From assembly GCA_036267635.1 (NCBI GenBank), contig DATAVR010000009.1, forward strand, positions 1 through 64,000: DNA of 64,000 nt. The letters are read 5' to 3'. The position numbers were made by a program, and so were the translations under genes. Each line of letters opens with the position of its first letter. The first letter of the stretch is position 1. The DNA comes from JADGRB01 sp036267635 (GTDB lineage: Bacteria > Myxococcota_A > Polyangia > Fen-1088). Below are positions 1 through 8,599 of the stretch, in pieces. The notes under the pieces are model-generated. The model was not told the origin of the DNA, did no database searches, and worked only from the letters and a program-made list of their open reading frames with translations.

Positions 1-750
1 GAGGCCTCCGCGCGCGCGACGGCCGACGCGCAGCGCACCGCCGCCGAGGCGCTCGCCCGGCGTGAGCGCGAGCTCGGGCACAAGTCGCGCGAGGCGGTCG
101 AAGAGGCGATCGCAGAAGCCCGCGAGGAGATCCGCGGCGTAGTCCGCCGCGCGCAGGAGGCCGGCACGTCGCGGGCCGCCGAGGCGGGGCGGGAGGCGCT
201 CGCCCGCGTCGGCGCCGAGGCGCTGGCGAAGCTCCCGCGGCCGGACGCGCCGGCGGTCGTCGAAGCGCCGGCGCTCGCGATCGGGGCGCGCGTCCGCGTC
301 GACCGGATGGGCGCCGATGGCGTCGTGGCGCAGCTCCCCGACGCACGCGGCCGCACCAAGGTCACCGTGGGCAAGATGACCCTCGAGGTGGGCGCCGACG
401 AGCTGCGCCTCATCGCCAGCCCGAACCGCCAGGCGACGCGGGCGGCGGCGGCCGTATCGCGCGACGCAGGTCCCTCCGAGGATGCGCTGGCGCTCGTCTC
501 GCAGGGGACCTCGCCGACCGTCGATCTACGCGGGCAGACCGGCGACGAGGCGCTCGCCGCCGTCGAGGCGGCGCTCGATCGCGCGGCGCTCGCCGGCCAG
601 AGCCACCTGGTCGTCGTCCACGGCCACGGCACCGGCGCCCTGCGCAAGCGCGTCCGCCGCTATCTCGACGACTCTCCCTACGTCGCCCGCTGGGCCCCTG
701 GCACCGCGCGCCAGGGGGGCGACGGCGTCAGCATCGTCGAGCTGCGCTGA
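1..750 (+). CDS. mutS2: Endonuclease MutS2, C-terminal part (partial)
   Basis: The frame is open from base 1, so the N-terminal clamp and ATPase domains lie outside the window. The visible part begins with an Ala/Glu/Arg-rich coiled coil (about residues 1-75), followed by a small beta domain. It ends in a Smr domain with the family motifs DLRG (near 525-536) and HGHGTGALR (near 619-645). MutS2 proteins act on recombination intermediates or on collided ribosomes through the Smr nuclease. The order coiled coil, beta domain, Smr is typical of MutS2 and argues against a free-standing Smr protein. The gene stops 5 bases before the stop of the convergent DUF1345 gene. Confidence 0.9.
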   Translation, partial: EASARATADAQRTAAEALARRERELGHKSREAVEEAIAEAREEIRGVVRRAQEAGTSRAAEAGREALARVGAEALAKLPRPDAPAVVEAPALAIGARVRVDRMGADGVVAQLPDARGRTKVTVGKMTLEVGADELRLIASPNRQATRAAAAVSRDAGPSEDALALVSQGTSPTVDLRGQTGDEALAAVEAALDRAALAGQSHLVVVHGHGTGALRKRVRRYLDDSPYVARWAPGTARQGGDGVSIVELR

Positions 751-755
751 GGTTA

Positions 756-1427
756 TTACCCAAACACGCCGACCGCCAGGTTGATCGCCGTGGCTAGGAT
801 CGCCGTGTTGTAGAGGAACGACAGCACGCTGTGACCGAGGACGGCGCGCCGGATCTGGCGGCTGGGGACCGAGACGTCGGAGACCTGGAAGCACATGCCG
901 ATGGTGAAGGCGAAGTAGGCGAAGTCGAGGTAGCAGGGGGCGGCCTCGTCGGGGAAGGTGAGGCCGCCGACCCCCTCCTCGTCGTCGCGGTAGTAGAGGT
1001 GCGCGTAGCGGAGGGCATAGGCGCTGTGGGTGAGGACCCAGGCGCCCGCGACGGTCAGGACGCAGAGCGCGACGAACAGCCAGCGGACGTCTGGTGGGTA
1101 GCGGCGAGCCTGGCGGAGGATGACGGCGGTGGCCAGCAGGGAGACGCCGCTCGTGAGGATCACCAGGACGCTGACCGCGCGTCGCCCGGGATCGTGGGTG
1201 CCGGCGTGTCGGTGGGTCTCTTGGGGACCGCTCGGCAGGATGATCATCCAGGCGAAGATCGTCATCACCAGCGCGACGGCGTCCCAGGCGGCCAGCAGGC
1301 GCACGCTGACTCCCAACCTTGCAGGGACGACGAGCGCGGTCGCGACCCCCAGCACCGCGGCGGTGACCAGCCGCCCGTGGGCGTGAAGCGGAATGTGGCG
1401 CGGAAATGCCCGTGACCGCTGGCCCAT
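756..1427 (-). CDS. DUF1345 family inner-membrane protein
   Basis: This 223-residue protein has about five hydrophobic segments. It carries the family signature near residues 165-215: an acidic stretch (YRDDEEG), then DFAYFAFTIGMCFQVSD, then SRQIRRAVLGHS and a final YNTAILATAINL helix. The length fits DUF1345 proteins, whose role is unknown. The ATG at 1427 is the first good start. It is convergent with mutS2, and the CotH-type gene upstream ends 48 bases away on the same strand, so read-through from that gene is possible. No function beyond a membrane location can be assigned. Confidence 0.8.
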   Translation of the reverse strand: MGQRSRAFPRHIPLHAHGRLVTAAVLGVATALVVPARLGVSVRLLAAWDAVALVMTIFAWMIILPSGPQETHRHAGTHDPGRRAVSVLVILTSGVSLLATAVILRQARRYPPDVRWLFVALCVLTVAGAWVLTHSAYALRYAHLYYRDDEEGVGGLTFPDEAAPCYLDFAYFAFTIGMCFQVSDVSVPSRQIRRAVLGHSVLSFLYNTAILATAINLAVGVFG

Positions 1428-1475
1428 CCCGGTCGAGCTTCGCCGACCGGAGGCGCGGCGTCCAGATCGGGCCGC

Positions 1476-3101
1476 CTACGGGACGGCGAAGGTCTGGTCC
1501 ATGTAGTCGGACTGCCAGTTGTCGGTCGGATCGGTCGATGCGCGGGCCGTCACCCGCCAGTAGTACTGCCCCGTCGTCAGCGTGGTGAGCGTCGCCTCCG
1601 GGGTGGTGAGCCCGGTTTGCGACACGACGGCGCCGCTCGGATCGAAGGTCGGCGTCGTGTTGACGTCGAGATCGTAGCTGAACGGGATCTGATGCAGCTG
1701 GAACGAGGCCCCCCAGGAGAGCGTCACCGACTCGGGATTGCTCGGATCGTCGAAGGCCGGCGTGTAGAGATAGAACGGCATCGGTCGGTCGAGCGTCGAT
1801 TGATAGGTGGCGAAGGCGGCGCTGGCGGCGCTGCCGATGCGGGTGTACTCGGTCTGCCAGTCGACGATGGCCTGGGGCGTGCCGCCGTCGGGGCAGGGGA
1901 GGTTGTCGAGATCGGGCTCCACGCTGATGAAGGACTGCACCAGGTCGTGGTAGCCGGCCATCAGGGCAGCGGTCGCGCTGTCGCTGATGGTCGAGGTCAG
2001 CGCGGCGATTCGCGCGTCGACCTCGGCGAGGTTGTTGGGATCGGAGAGGAACCGCGAATGCAGGGTCACCGCCCACCAGTTGGCCAGCCCCTGGCGGTAG
2101 CGAGGGAGGGTGAATTCGGTCGGCTGGCTGTACCAGTCCCAGGCGCCGTCGTAGTCCCACGGCAGGAAGTACCACCCCGCGTAACCCGACGGGCTGTAGA
2201 GGATGAAGTTCTGGGTGTTGGTGTCGTAGTTGGTCATCAACATGTCGACGGCCAGCCAGGTGACGTAGTTGGCGCGGTTGAAATACTTGGCGACGACGTC
2301 GTTGATGTCCTGGCTCAGGTCGTTGACCGCCGCGGCCATCTGCTGAAGCTTGCCGACGGCCGGCGTCCCTTTCGCCTCGACCAGCATGGCGAACTGGTCG
2401 GGATCGGCCGCCACCGACGGATCGATCGGCTGAAACGCGAAGGTCTCCGACTTGTAGATCGTCCCGTTTGGATCGAGGCCGTGTGCGACCAGAAAGTCGG
2501 TGTCTGGCTCCTCCAGCCACTGGTAGAGGCCCTGATCCACCGAGTTGATGATGAGGTGCACCCAGCCCTGGCGCAGGCTGGTGAAATCGGAGATCGACCG
2601 AAACTCGTCGAAGCTGATGCTGCTGCGCACGCGGGTCAGGTCGAACGGGTGCTTCAACAGGTTGATGGTGTGTGAGCCCCGCCAGGCGGCGTCCGTCTTG
2701 GTGAGGTGGACTTGAAACGACTTCTGGATCGCCGTGCGGCTGGTGCTGCCGTGCAGCTGAAGCGTTCCGTTGGGCGTCGTTCCGTCGGACGAATAGTCGG
2801 GAGCGCTGAACACCACCGGCGTCTCGGCGTTCGACATCGTGCTCTCGATGGTGGCCAGCGTCGCCGCGTCGGGGACGGTCAAGTTCACCGTGACCAGGTC
2901 GAAGTCGCCCGGGTTGTAGACGTCGGCCTTGTCCATCAGCGGCGGCAGCGGCCCGCCGTCGGGGACGCCAGCGTCGGGGTTGGGCGAGACCGTCGAGATC
3001 TGCCGGCCCTGGCCAGGGGAGTTGTCGCCGCAGCCGAGGACGGTCGAACCCGCGAATCCGACCAACACCACCAGCAACCGACAAGGACACCGAATCGACA
3101 T
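1476..3101 (-). CDS. CotH-family kinase-like lipoprotein with FN3-like C-terminus
   Basis: The product is a 541-residue lipoprotein. From the ATG at 3101 it has a short basic start, a hydrophobic core and a lipobox ending VLGC at about residue 24. A TTG at 3116 would add five residues but is a worse start. Residues of about 80-400 match the CotH family, an atypical protein-kinase fold. Visible features are a strand/loop with GSTSR and KSFQV, and the acidic DYDGAWDW motif near residue 315 that corresponds to the metal/ATP-binding aspartates. Residues of about 440-541 look like one fibronectin-III-type domain (YYWRVTA). In spore formers CotH phosphorylates coat proteins; here a surface role is inferred only. 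It is divergent from a second CotH gene. Confidence 0.8.
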   Translation of the reverse strand: MSIRCPCRLLVVLVGFAGSTVLGCGDNSPGQGRQISTVSPNPDAGVPDGGPLPPLMDKADVYNPGDFDLVTVNLTVPDAATLATIESTMSNAETPVVFSAPDYSSDGTTPNGTLQLHGSTSRTAIQKSFQVHLTKTDAAWRGSHTINLLKHPFDLTRVRSSISFDEFRSISDFTSLRQGWVHLIINSVDQGLYQWLEEPDTDFLVAHGLDPNGTIYKSETFAFQPIDPSVAADPDQFAMLVEAKGTPAVGKLQQMAAAVNDLSQDINDVVAKYFNRANYVTWLAVDMLMTNYDTNTQNFILYSPSGYAGWYFLPWDYDGAWDWYSQPTEFTLPRYRQGLANWWAVTLHSRFLSDPNNLAEVDARIAALTSTISDSATAALMAGYHDLVQSFISVEPDLDNLPCPDGGTPQAIVDWQTEYTRIGSAASAAFATYQSTLDRPMPFYLYTPAFDDPSNPESVTLSWGASFQLHQIPFSYDLDVNTTPTFDPSGAVVSQTGLTTPEATLTTLTTGQYYWRVTARASTDPTDNWQSDYMDQTFAVP

Positions 3102-3251
3102 ACCGACGGCGTTCAATCAAGGATCGTGCCGGCGCAGATCCGGCCGAAATGCGGGCCTCGATTTGTCTTCGCGGCGCTGGCTATCGCACCCCTGGGGATC
3201 GTGACGTTACTGAAACGTGATCCTGGCGCCCGGCAAACGGGCAGCTTCGCT

Positions 3252-3267
3252 TGGCGTGTCCGTTGCT
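3252..3267 (+). promoter_or_regulatory. Putative sigma-54 promoter of the second CotH gene
   Basis: The sequence TGGCGTGTCCGTTGCT places GG at 3253-3254 and GC at 3265-3266, the exact 12-base spacing of -24/-12 promoters, with TTGCT at the -12 element. It deviates from TGGCAC only in AC to GT. Transcription would start near 3278, giving a leader of about 33 bases before the ATG at 3311. I found no enhancer-binding-protein sites by eye. Confidence 0.5.
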
Positions 3268-3310
3268 CTATTGGCGAAAGGAATTTCTTCTTCCTTTGTC
3301 GAGGTGGCTC

Positions 3311-4840
3311 ATGCGTAGGTTGGTGGGGTGGGGCGCTTGCGTCGGACTGGCATCGTGGGCGTTCGTCGCCGGGTGCGGGGACAACACGGCTGCCTCGCGC
3401 AGCACGGACGGCGGCCCGGTCGCCCGGCGAGGGACCGGCGGCACGACGTCGCCCGACGCCGGAGGAGGGGGCCCCGGCGGCGCGACGGGGGGGGCCGGCG
3501 GGTCTGCCGGATCGGTTGGCGGACCACTCGCCTGCGCCGACATCTTCGACCCGACGGCGGTGACCGACTACCAGGTCGACATGACCGCCGACGACTGGAA
3601 CGCGATGTCCAACGAGTTCTTCAACTACGCGACCGTCGAGACCGCCGGTCAGTCGGCCAAGATCTACCACCCGATCGTCTTCCACTACGGCACCGAGACG
3701 GTGACCGACGCGATGATCCGTCTCAAGGGGCAGTCGTCGTGGCGGCATACGGTCGAGCTCGACGGCGCCAACGCCAAGATGCAGTTCGTGATCGCCTTCG
3801 ATCAGGTGGACAGCAACGCCAAGTTCCACGGCGTCAGCAAGATCGTGCTCGACATGCCGCGCGACGACGAAACGTTTCTGCAGGAGCGTCTGGCCTACAA
3901 CGTCCTACCGGCGATGCTGGGGCAGCCGGCCCCCTGCGCCAACAGCGGCACGATCTCCTTCAACGGGGTGCTCTACGGCCTCTACGCCAACGAGGAGCAC
4001 GCCGGCCATGACTACCTGAAGCGCATCTACCCCGGGTACTCCGGCGGCGATCTCTTCAAGGGGGGCGAGACGCCGGAGACGAATACGCTCGACCCGGATC
4101 TGGCGCGGCTGCAGATGTTCTGGGACGCGCACGACGTCGCCTCGATGTCGGCGCTGGTCGACATGAACGAGGCGATCGCGGAATGGTCGGCCGAGATGCT
4201 GATTAACGACGCCGACGGCTACTACGGCGGTAGCCACAACTTCTACCTCTACGACTACCCCGGCAAGGGGTACCAGTGGCTGGTGCACGACGCCGACGCC
4301 AGCTTCGACTGGCTGGGGCAGAGCGACGCCAACCCCATCTACTGGTGGATCACCCGCTCCACGCTGCAGAAGCCGGGGCAGCACTACCTCATCGTCATGA
4401 ACGACCCGACCTGGCGCGCCAACTACATCGCCGAGATCCGGGCGATGCTGCCGCGCTGGGATGTGGCCACGATTCAGTCCTGGATCGACGCCTGGTCGGC
4501 GCAGATCGCCACCGCCGTGGCCGCCGATCCGCACAAGGCGGTGTCGGTCGAGGACCACAACGACGCCATCGCGGGGATGCGGCAGGAGGTCAGCGATCGG
4601 GCGGCCTTCGTCAGCAAGTTCCTCGGCTGCGAGGACGGCAGCGGCGACGTGACCGACGCCGACGGCGACGGGACCCCCTGGTGCAACGACTGCAACGACC
4701 AGAACGCGGCCGTTCACCCGGGCGCCGCCGAGATCTGCGGCAACGGGATCGACGACGACTGCAATGGCCTCGTCGACGACGGCTGCCCGAGCGCGGACGG
4801 GGGCGCGCCCGGCACGTCCGACGGCGGCACCAACGGGTGA
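3311..4840 (+). CDS. CotH-family kinase-like lipoprotein with MopE-type metal-binding tail
   Basis: This is a 509-residue lipoprotein. I start it at the ATG at 3311, preceded by GAGGTGG; an upstream TTG at 3251 lies inside the promoter. The lipobox FVAGC puts the modified Cys near residue 22, followed by a Gly/Thr-rich linker to about residue 75. A CotH domain follows (about 90-430), with RLKGQSSWR, the NNxYL-like segment NFYLYDYP and the acidic HDADASFDW motif near residue 328. The C-terminus (about 435-490) holds DADGDG, CNDCND and ICGNGIDDDCNG, the putative metal-binding motif of MopE-like proteins. Its role, perhaps phosphorylation of secreted or surface proteins, is inferred from the family. 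treZ follows 31 bases downstream. Confidence 0.8.
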   Translation: MRRLVGWGACVGLASWAFVAGCGDNTAASRSTDGGPVARRGTGGTTSPDAGGGGPGGATGGAGGSAGSVGGPLACADIFDPTAVTDYQVDMTADDWNAMSNEFFNYATVETAGQSAKIYHPIVFHYGTETVTDAMIRLKGQSSWRHTVELDGANAKMQFVIAFDQVDSNAKFHGVSKIVLDMPRDDETFLQERLAYNVLPAMLGQPAPCANSGTISFNGVLYGLYANEEHAGHDYLKRIYPGYSGGDLFKGGETPETNTLDPDLARLQMFWDAHDVASMSALVDMNEAIAEWSAEMLINDADGYYGGSHNFYLYDYPGKGYQWLVHDADASFDWLGQSDANPIYWWITRSTLQKPGQHYLIVMNDPTWRANYIAEIRAMLPRWDVATIQSWIDAWSAQIATAVAADPHKAVSVEDHNDAIAGMRQEVSDRAAFVSKFLGCEDGSGDVTDADGDGTPWCNDCNDQNAAVHPGAAEICGNGIDDDCNGLVDDGCPSADGGAPGTSDGGTNG

Positions 4841-4871
4841 TCGCGGGCGCGGGCGGCGCTATCTTCACTGA

Positions 4872-6722
4872 ATGAGCTGGCGACTCGCGCGTGGGGCACA
4901 GATCGGCGGAGACGGGCTGGTCACCTTCTCGGTCTGGGCGCCGCGGGCGGAGTCGCTGGCGGTGCGGCTGCTCGCTCCCGACGGCGCCGTCCGCGCCGAG
5001 CTGTCGATGGAGCGCGACGCGAACGCGGTCTACAGCGTGCGCGCCGACGCCGCCACCGCCCCGGCGGGCGGCGACTACGTCTACCTGCTGCCGGGCGTCG
5101 GGGCCCGCCCCGATCCGGTGTCGCGCCGGCAACCGTTCGGCGTGCATGGGCCGTCGCGGATCGTGGCGGCCGACGGGTTCTCCTGGAGCGACGGCGACTG
5201 GCGCGGCTTGCCGCTCGCCGAGCTCATCTTTTACGAGCTCCACGTGGGGACCTTCACGCCCGAGGGGACCTTCGCCGGCGTCGTCGACAAGCTCCCCTAC
5301 CTGCGGGACCTCGGCGTCACGGCGCTCGAGCTGATGCCGGTGGCCACCTTCCCCGGCGGGCGCAACTGGGGATACGACGGCGCGTCGCTGTTCGCGCCGC
5401 ACGAGGCCTACGGCGGTCCCGAGGGGCTGCGCCGCCTGGTCGACGCCTGCCACGCGCACGGCTTGGCGCTGTTTCTCGACGTGGTCTACAACCACCTCGG
5501 CCCGGAGGGGAACTACCTCCACGACTTCGGCCCCTACTTCACCGACCGCTACAAGACCCCCTGGGGCGCCGCGCTCAACTTCGACAGCGCCGACAGCGAC
5601 GAGGTGCGCCGCTTCTTCGTCGACAACGCGCTCACCTGGCTGACGGAGTATCACGTCGACGGGCTGCGGCTCGACGCCATCCACGGGATCTTCGACTTCG
5701 GCGCGCGGCACATCCTGAGCGAGATCTCCGAGGCGTTTCACGCCGAGGCGGTCCACCTCGGGCGCCGCGCCTGGCTGGTCGCCGAGAGCGATCTGAACGA
5801 TCCGCGCGTCATTCGGCCAGCCGCCGCGGGAGGGCTGGGCCTCGATGCGCAGTGGAGCGACGACTTTCACCACGCGCAGCACTCGCTCGTGACCGGCAAC
5901 CGCCGCGGTTACTTCGTCGACTTCGGCCGCGCGGGCGATCTGGCCAAGGCGATCGGGAGCGGCTTCGTCTACGACGGGCAGCCGTCGGCCTTCCGCCGGC
6001 GGCGTCACGGCGCCCCGTCGACCGGCGAGCCCGGCGAGCGTTTCGTGGCGTTCAATCAGAACCACGACCAGATCGCCAACGCCTGCCAGGGGCGGCGCCT
6101 CGGACAGCTGGTGGGGCTCGAGCGCCAGAAGGTCGCGGCGATGGTGCTGTTCTCGACGCCGTCGCTGCCGCTTCTGTTTCAGGGCGAAGAATATGGCGAA
6201 GAGGCTCCGTTCGACTACTTCACGAGTCACGGCGACGCCGCGCTGGCCGAGGCGGTGCGGCAGGGGCGGCATCAAGAGTACCTGCACCTGCTCGAAGATG
6301 GAGCAGAAGCGGCCGTCTGGGCCGATCCTCAGGCCGAGGAGACCTTCGAACGGGCCAAGCTGCGCTGGGGGTCGATCGGGCGCTCGCCGCACGCCGAGCT
6401 GCTGTCGTTCTACCGGGCGCTGATCGCGCTCCGCCGCCGTCTCCCGCCGCTCCACAACGGGCGCAAGGACCTCACCCGCGTCGCGGCCGACGCGGCGGGA
6501 CGCTGGCTGACCATCGCGCGCGGCGATCCCGGCGGCGCGGCCACGTTCACGGCCGCCAACTTCGGCGAACAGACGGCGCAGATCCTGTTGCCCGAAGGCG
6601 GCGGTTGGAAGCTTGCGCTGGCCACCAACGCTGCGCCGGCCAGCGACCTGAGCGTTGCGGTTTCACTGCCGGAAAACGCCGGTCTCATCCTCGCGCGGGC
6701 GCCGCGGGTCCTCGCCCCTTAG
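4872..6722 (+). CDS. treZ: Malto-oligosyltrehalose trehalohydrolase (TreZ)
   Basis: TreZ (GH13) releases trehalose from maltooligosyl-trehalose. The 616-residue length is normal. Order: an N-terminal carbohydrate-binding beta domain (to about 100), the catalytic barrel with GYDGASLFAPHEAYG, the nucleophile segment DGLRLDAIHGIFD near 260-275, the acid/base segment AESDLNDPRV near 303 and FNQNHDQIAN near 395, then a C-terminal beta domain. The aromatic EEY segment FQGEEYGEEAPFDYF also fits TreZ. Its usual partner treY is not in this window, so the pathway must be completed elsewhere. The stop codon overlaps the stop of the convergent lipoprotein gene (6719-6722). Confidence 0.92.
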   Translation: MSWRLARGAQIGGDGLVTFSVWAPRAESLAVRLLAPDGAVRAELSMERDANAVYSVRADAATAPAGGDYVYLLPGVGARPDPVSRRQPFGVHGPSRIVAADGFSWSDGDWRGLPLAELIFYELHVGTFTPEGTFAGVVDKLPYLRDLGVTALELMPVATFPGGRNWGYDGASLFAPHEAYGGPEGLRRLVDACHAHGLALFLDVVYNHLGPEGNYLHDFGPYFTDRYKTPWGAALNFDSADSDEVRRFFVDNALTWLTEYHVDGLRLDAIHGIFDFGARHILSEISEAFHAEAVHLGRRAWLVAESDLNDPRVIRPAAAGGLGLDAQWSDDFHHAQHSLVTGNRRGYFVDFGRAGDLAKAIGSGFVYDGQPSAFRRRRHGAPSTGEPGERFVAFNQNHDQIANACQGRRLGQLVGLERQKVAAMVLFSTPSLPLLFQGEEYGEEAPFDYFTSHGDAALAEAVRQGRHQEYLHLLEDGAEAAVWADPQAEETFERAKLRWGSIGRSPHAELLSFYRALIALRRRLPPLHNGRKDLTRVAADAAGRWLTIARGDPGGAATFTAANFGEQTAQILLPEGGGWKLALATNAAPASDLSVAVSLPENAGLILARAPRVLAP

Positions 6723-8599
6723 TGGCAGGGTTGGACTTTGGTGACCACCGTGGTGCTGGTACCACCCGTGCTGCCGATCCCCGTTCCGCTCGAGCTGCCG
6801 CAGGTCCCGCACGTCGTGTAGGTGTTGGAGGAGACACCGCACGCCACGGTCGTGGTGAATCCGGCGTGGTCTGCGGCGTTGCACCCGCAGCAGGCGCCGT
6901 AGAAGGTGATGGGCGGCGGCAGGCCGATGCTGGACGCGATCTCCGAGCTCATGGTCGGTTGCAAGACGATGACCGGGGGACAGATGCCCCCCTCGCGACC
7001 GCAGCTCAGGGACGCGGACTCGTTGGCGGAGCCGCACGAGCCCGAAGCGGCAGCCGAGCAGCCGTTCGTTCCGCAAGCCGACGGGCAGAAGGTGCAGGAG
7101 GCGCTGGGATACTCGGGGATCCCCTTTTCGGAGGTCCCGTCGCAGTTGTAGTCGAAGGTTCCAATCCCTTTGCTGGGCGTCGGGAAGTAGGCCGTCTGTC
7201 CGGGAAACGCATTGGCGTCCCCGTCGTCGCAGTCGGTGTTGTCGGCCACGAAGCCGGCGGGAGGCGCGCCGGCGCAACCGGCCTTGGCCGTGGTGCCGAG
7301 GACGCCGTTCCTGTTGCCGTACCCGTCGCCGTCGGCATCTTGATAGAAAATCTGGCAGGCGACGCCCGCGGTGCACGTGACGTTCGGGCACTGGCACTTG
7401 CCGGCCGAGCCCGAGTTGTTGCAGCTGTTGGGCGAATCGCAAGCGGTGTTGCAGCAGACGCCCGTGCCGTTGGCGATCACGCAGTGGTTGCTGGTGCACT
7501 CGGCGTCGGTCGCGCAGGTGAGGCCATCGCTCTTGGTAGCGGCGCAGGCGTTGGTGGTGCCGTTGCAGTAGTAGCTCGCCAGGCAGTCTAGATTCGCGCT
7601 GCAGGTCGTGCGGCAGGCCGACGTCTGGGAACTGCAGGCGTAGCCGTTCGAACAGTCATCGAGGCCGATGTAGCAGGTCCCCTTACCATCACAGATGAGG
7701 TTCGCCAGATCCTTGCGGGTGTTGCAAAAAGGCTCGCCGCAGGAGGCCCCAGGCGAAGCGAAGGCGCAGGCCTTCATCCCGTTGCAGGTGCCACCGCAGG
7801 TGCTCGCGGTCGCCACGATGCCGCCGTCCGGAGGGTTGATCACCTCGGCGTCGCTGGCGGAGGCGTCCATCGGGACCGCAGCGTCGGTCTTGGCGCCGCC
7901 GGCCCCGCCTTTGCCTCCCGCGCCGCCCGTCCCGCCCGTTCCCGTCGTGAGGGAGAATCCGCCGCACTCCTTCTCGGGGTCGGTGTTCGCCGCGTAACCG
8001 GTGCAAAGACCGGTGGTGTTGATCAGCGCGCAGGAGGCGCAGGTGTCCTTGCAGGCGCTCTCGCAGCAAACACCGTCGGTGCAGAATCCGCTCCCACACT
8101 CGGTCGCGGTGGTGCACTTCGCGCCGAGCCCTTTCGAGGTGCCGGCGCTGGCGGCGAGGGTGATCGTCACCGGAACCGCGGCACTGGCCGTGAGCGTGAC
8201 CGGTCCAGCCTTGCCGGTGCCCCAGAGCTCGCCGGCCGCGTCGAGCGCGTCGAACTCGAAATTGAGCGCGCCCGTGGTGCCGGCCTTGGGGAGGTACTGG
8301 AACGTGAGCTGGCCGCTCGAAATCTGGGGGACCACGGAGAACTGCTGTGCTTCTGACGTCGCCAGGCTCGTCACGATCAGCGATCCGACCTTCACCATCG
8401 CCAGCTGCGTGGCCGAGAGCGCCTTCGCGTTCACGGTGACGTTGACGCCGAAGGTGGTCGGTGGCGCTCCCTGGATCGTCGTCGTGGATTTATTGCATCC
8501 CGCGGGCATCAGCGCGACGAAACCCAGCGCGACGAAGGCCAGCGCGACGAAGGCCAACGCGCCGGCGACCACGCCCCCCTGTCTCGAGCGCGGCTTCAT
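6719..8599 (-). CDS. Cysteine-rich lipoprotein with MopE-type motifs
   Basis: A 626-residue predicted lipoprotein. The ATG at 8599 overlaps the stop of the upstream TPR gene by one base, which suggests translational coupling. The signal peptide is unusual: its hydrophobic core is a repeated FVALA/FVALG unit encoded by 15-base DNA repeats, ending in a lipobox MPAGC near residue 35. After a beta-rich N-terminal domain come several blocks of paired cysteines (CGSGFCTDGVCCESAC, CTSNHCV), a style common in myxobacterial surface proteins. A calcium-type DADGDGYGN segment and NTDCDDGDANAFPG follow. I infer a role at the cell surface; the specific function is unknown. Confidence 0.7.
   Translation of the reverse strand: MKPRSRQGGVVAGALAFVALAFVALGFVALMPAGCNKSTTTIQGAPPTTFGVNVTVNAKALSATQLAMVKVGSLIVTSLATSEAQQFSVVPQISSGQLTFQYLPKAGTTGALNFEFDALDAAGELWGTGKAGPVTLTASAAVPVTITLAASAGTSKGLGAKCTTATECGSGFCTDGVCCESACKDTCASCALINTTGLCTGYAANTDPEKECGGFSLTTGTGGTGGAGGKGGAGGAKTDAAVPMDASASDAEVINPPDGGIVATASTCGGTCNGMKACAFASPGASCGEPFCNTRKDLANLICDGKGTCYIGLDDCSNGYACSSQTSACRTTCSANLDCLASYYCNGTTNACAATKSDGLTCATDAECTSNHCVIANGTGVCCNTACDSPNSCNNSGSAGKCQCPNVTCTAGVACQIFYQDADGDGYGNRNGVLGTTAKAGCAGAPPAGFVADNTDCDDGDANAFPGQTAYFPTPSKGIGTFDYNCDGTSEKGIPEYPSASCTFCPSACGTNGCSAAASGSCGSANESASLSCGREGGICPPVIVLQPTMSSEIASSIGLPPPITFYGACCGCNAADHAGFTTTVACGVSSNTYTTCGTCGSSSGTGIGSTGGTSTTVVTKVQPCH
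8510..8554 (+). repeat. Three 15-base tandem repeats in a signal peptide
   Basis: Three consecutive 15-base units starting CAGCGCGACGAA differ only at their last three bases. On the minus strand they encode successive FVAL[AG] pentapeptides that make up the hydrophobic core of the lipoprotein signal peptide. Gain or loss of a unit would keep the frame and change signal-peptide length by five residues. Confidence 0.85.

Noticed and set aside
526..3120. Long minus-strand frame of 864 codons across the DUF1345 and CotH genes
   Set aside because: Arg/Pro-rich translation typical of an out-of-frame shadow in high-GC DNA; two real genes with clear domains occupy the same strand in another frame.
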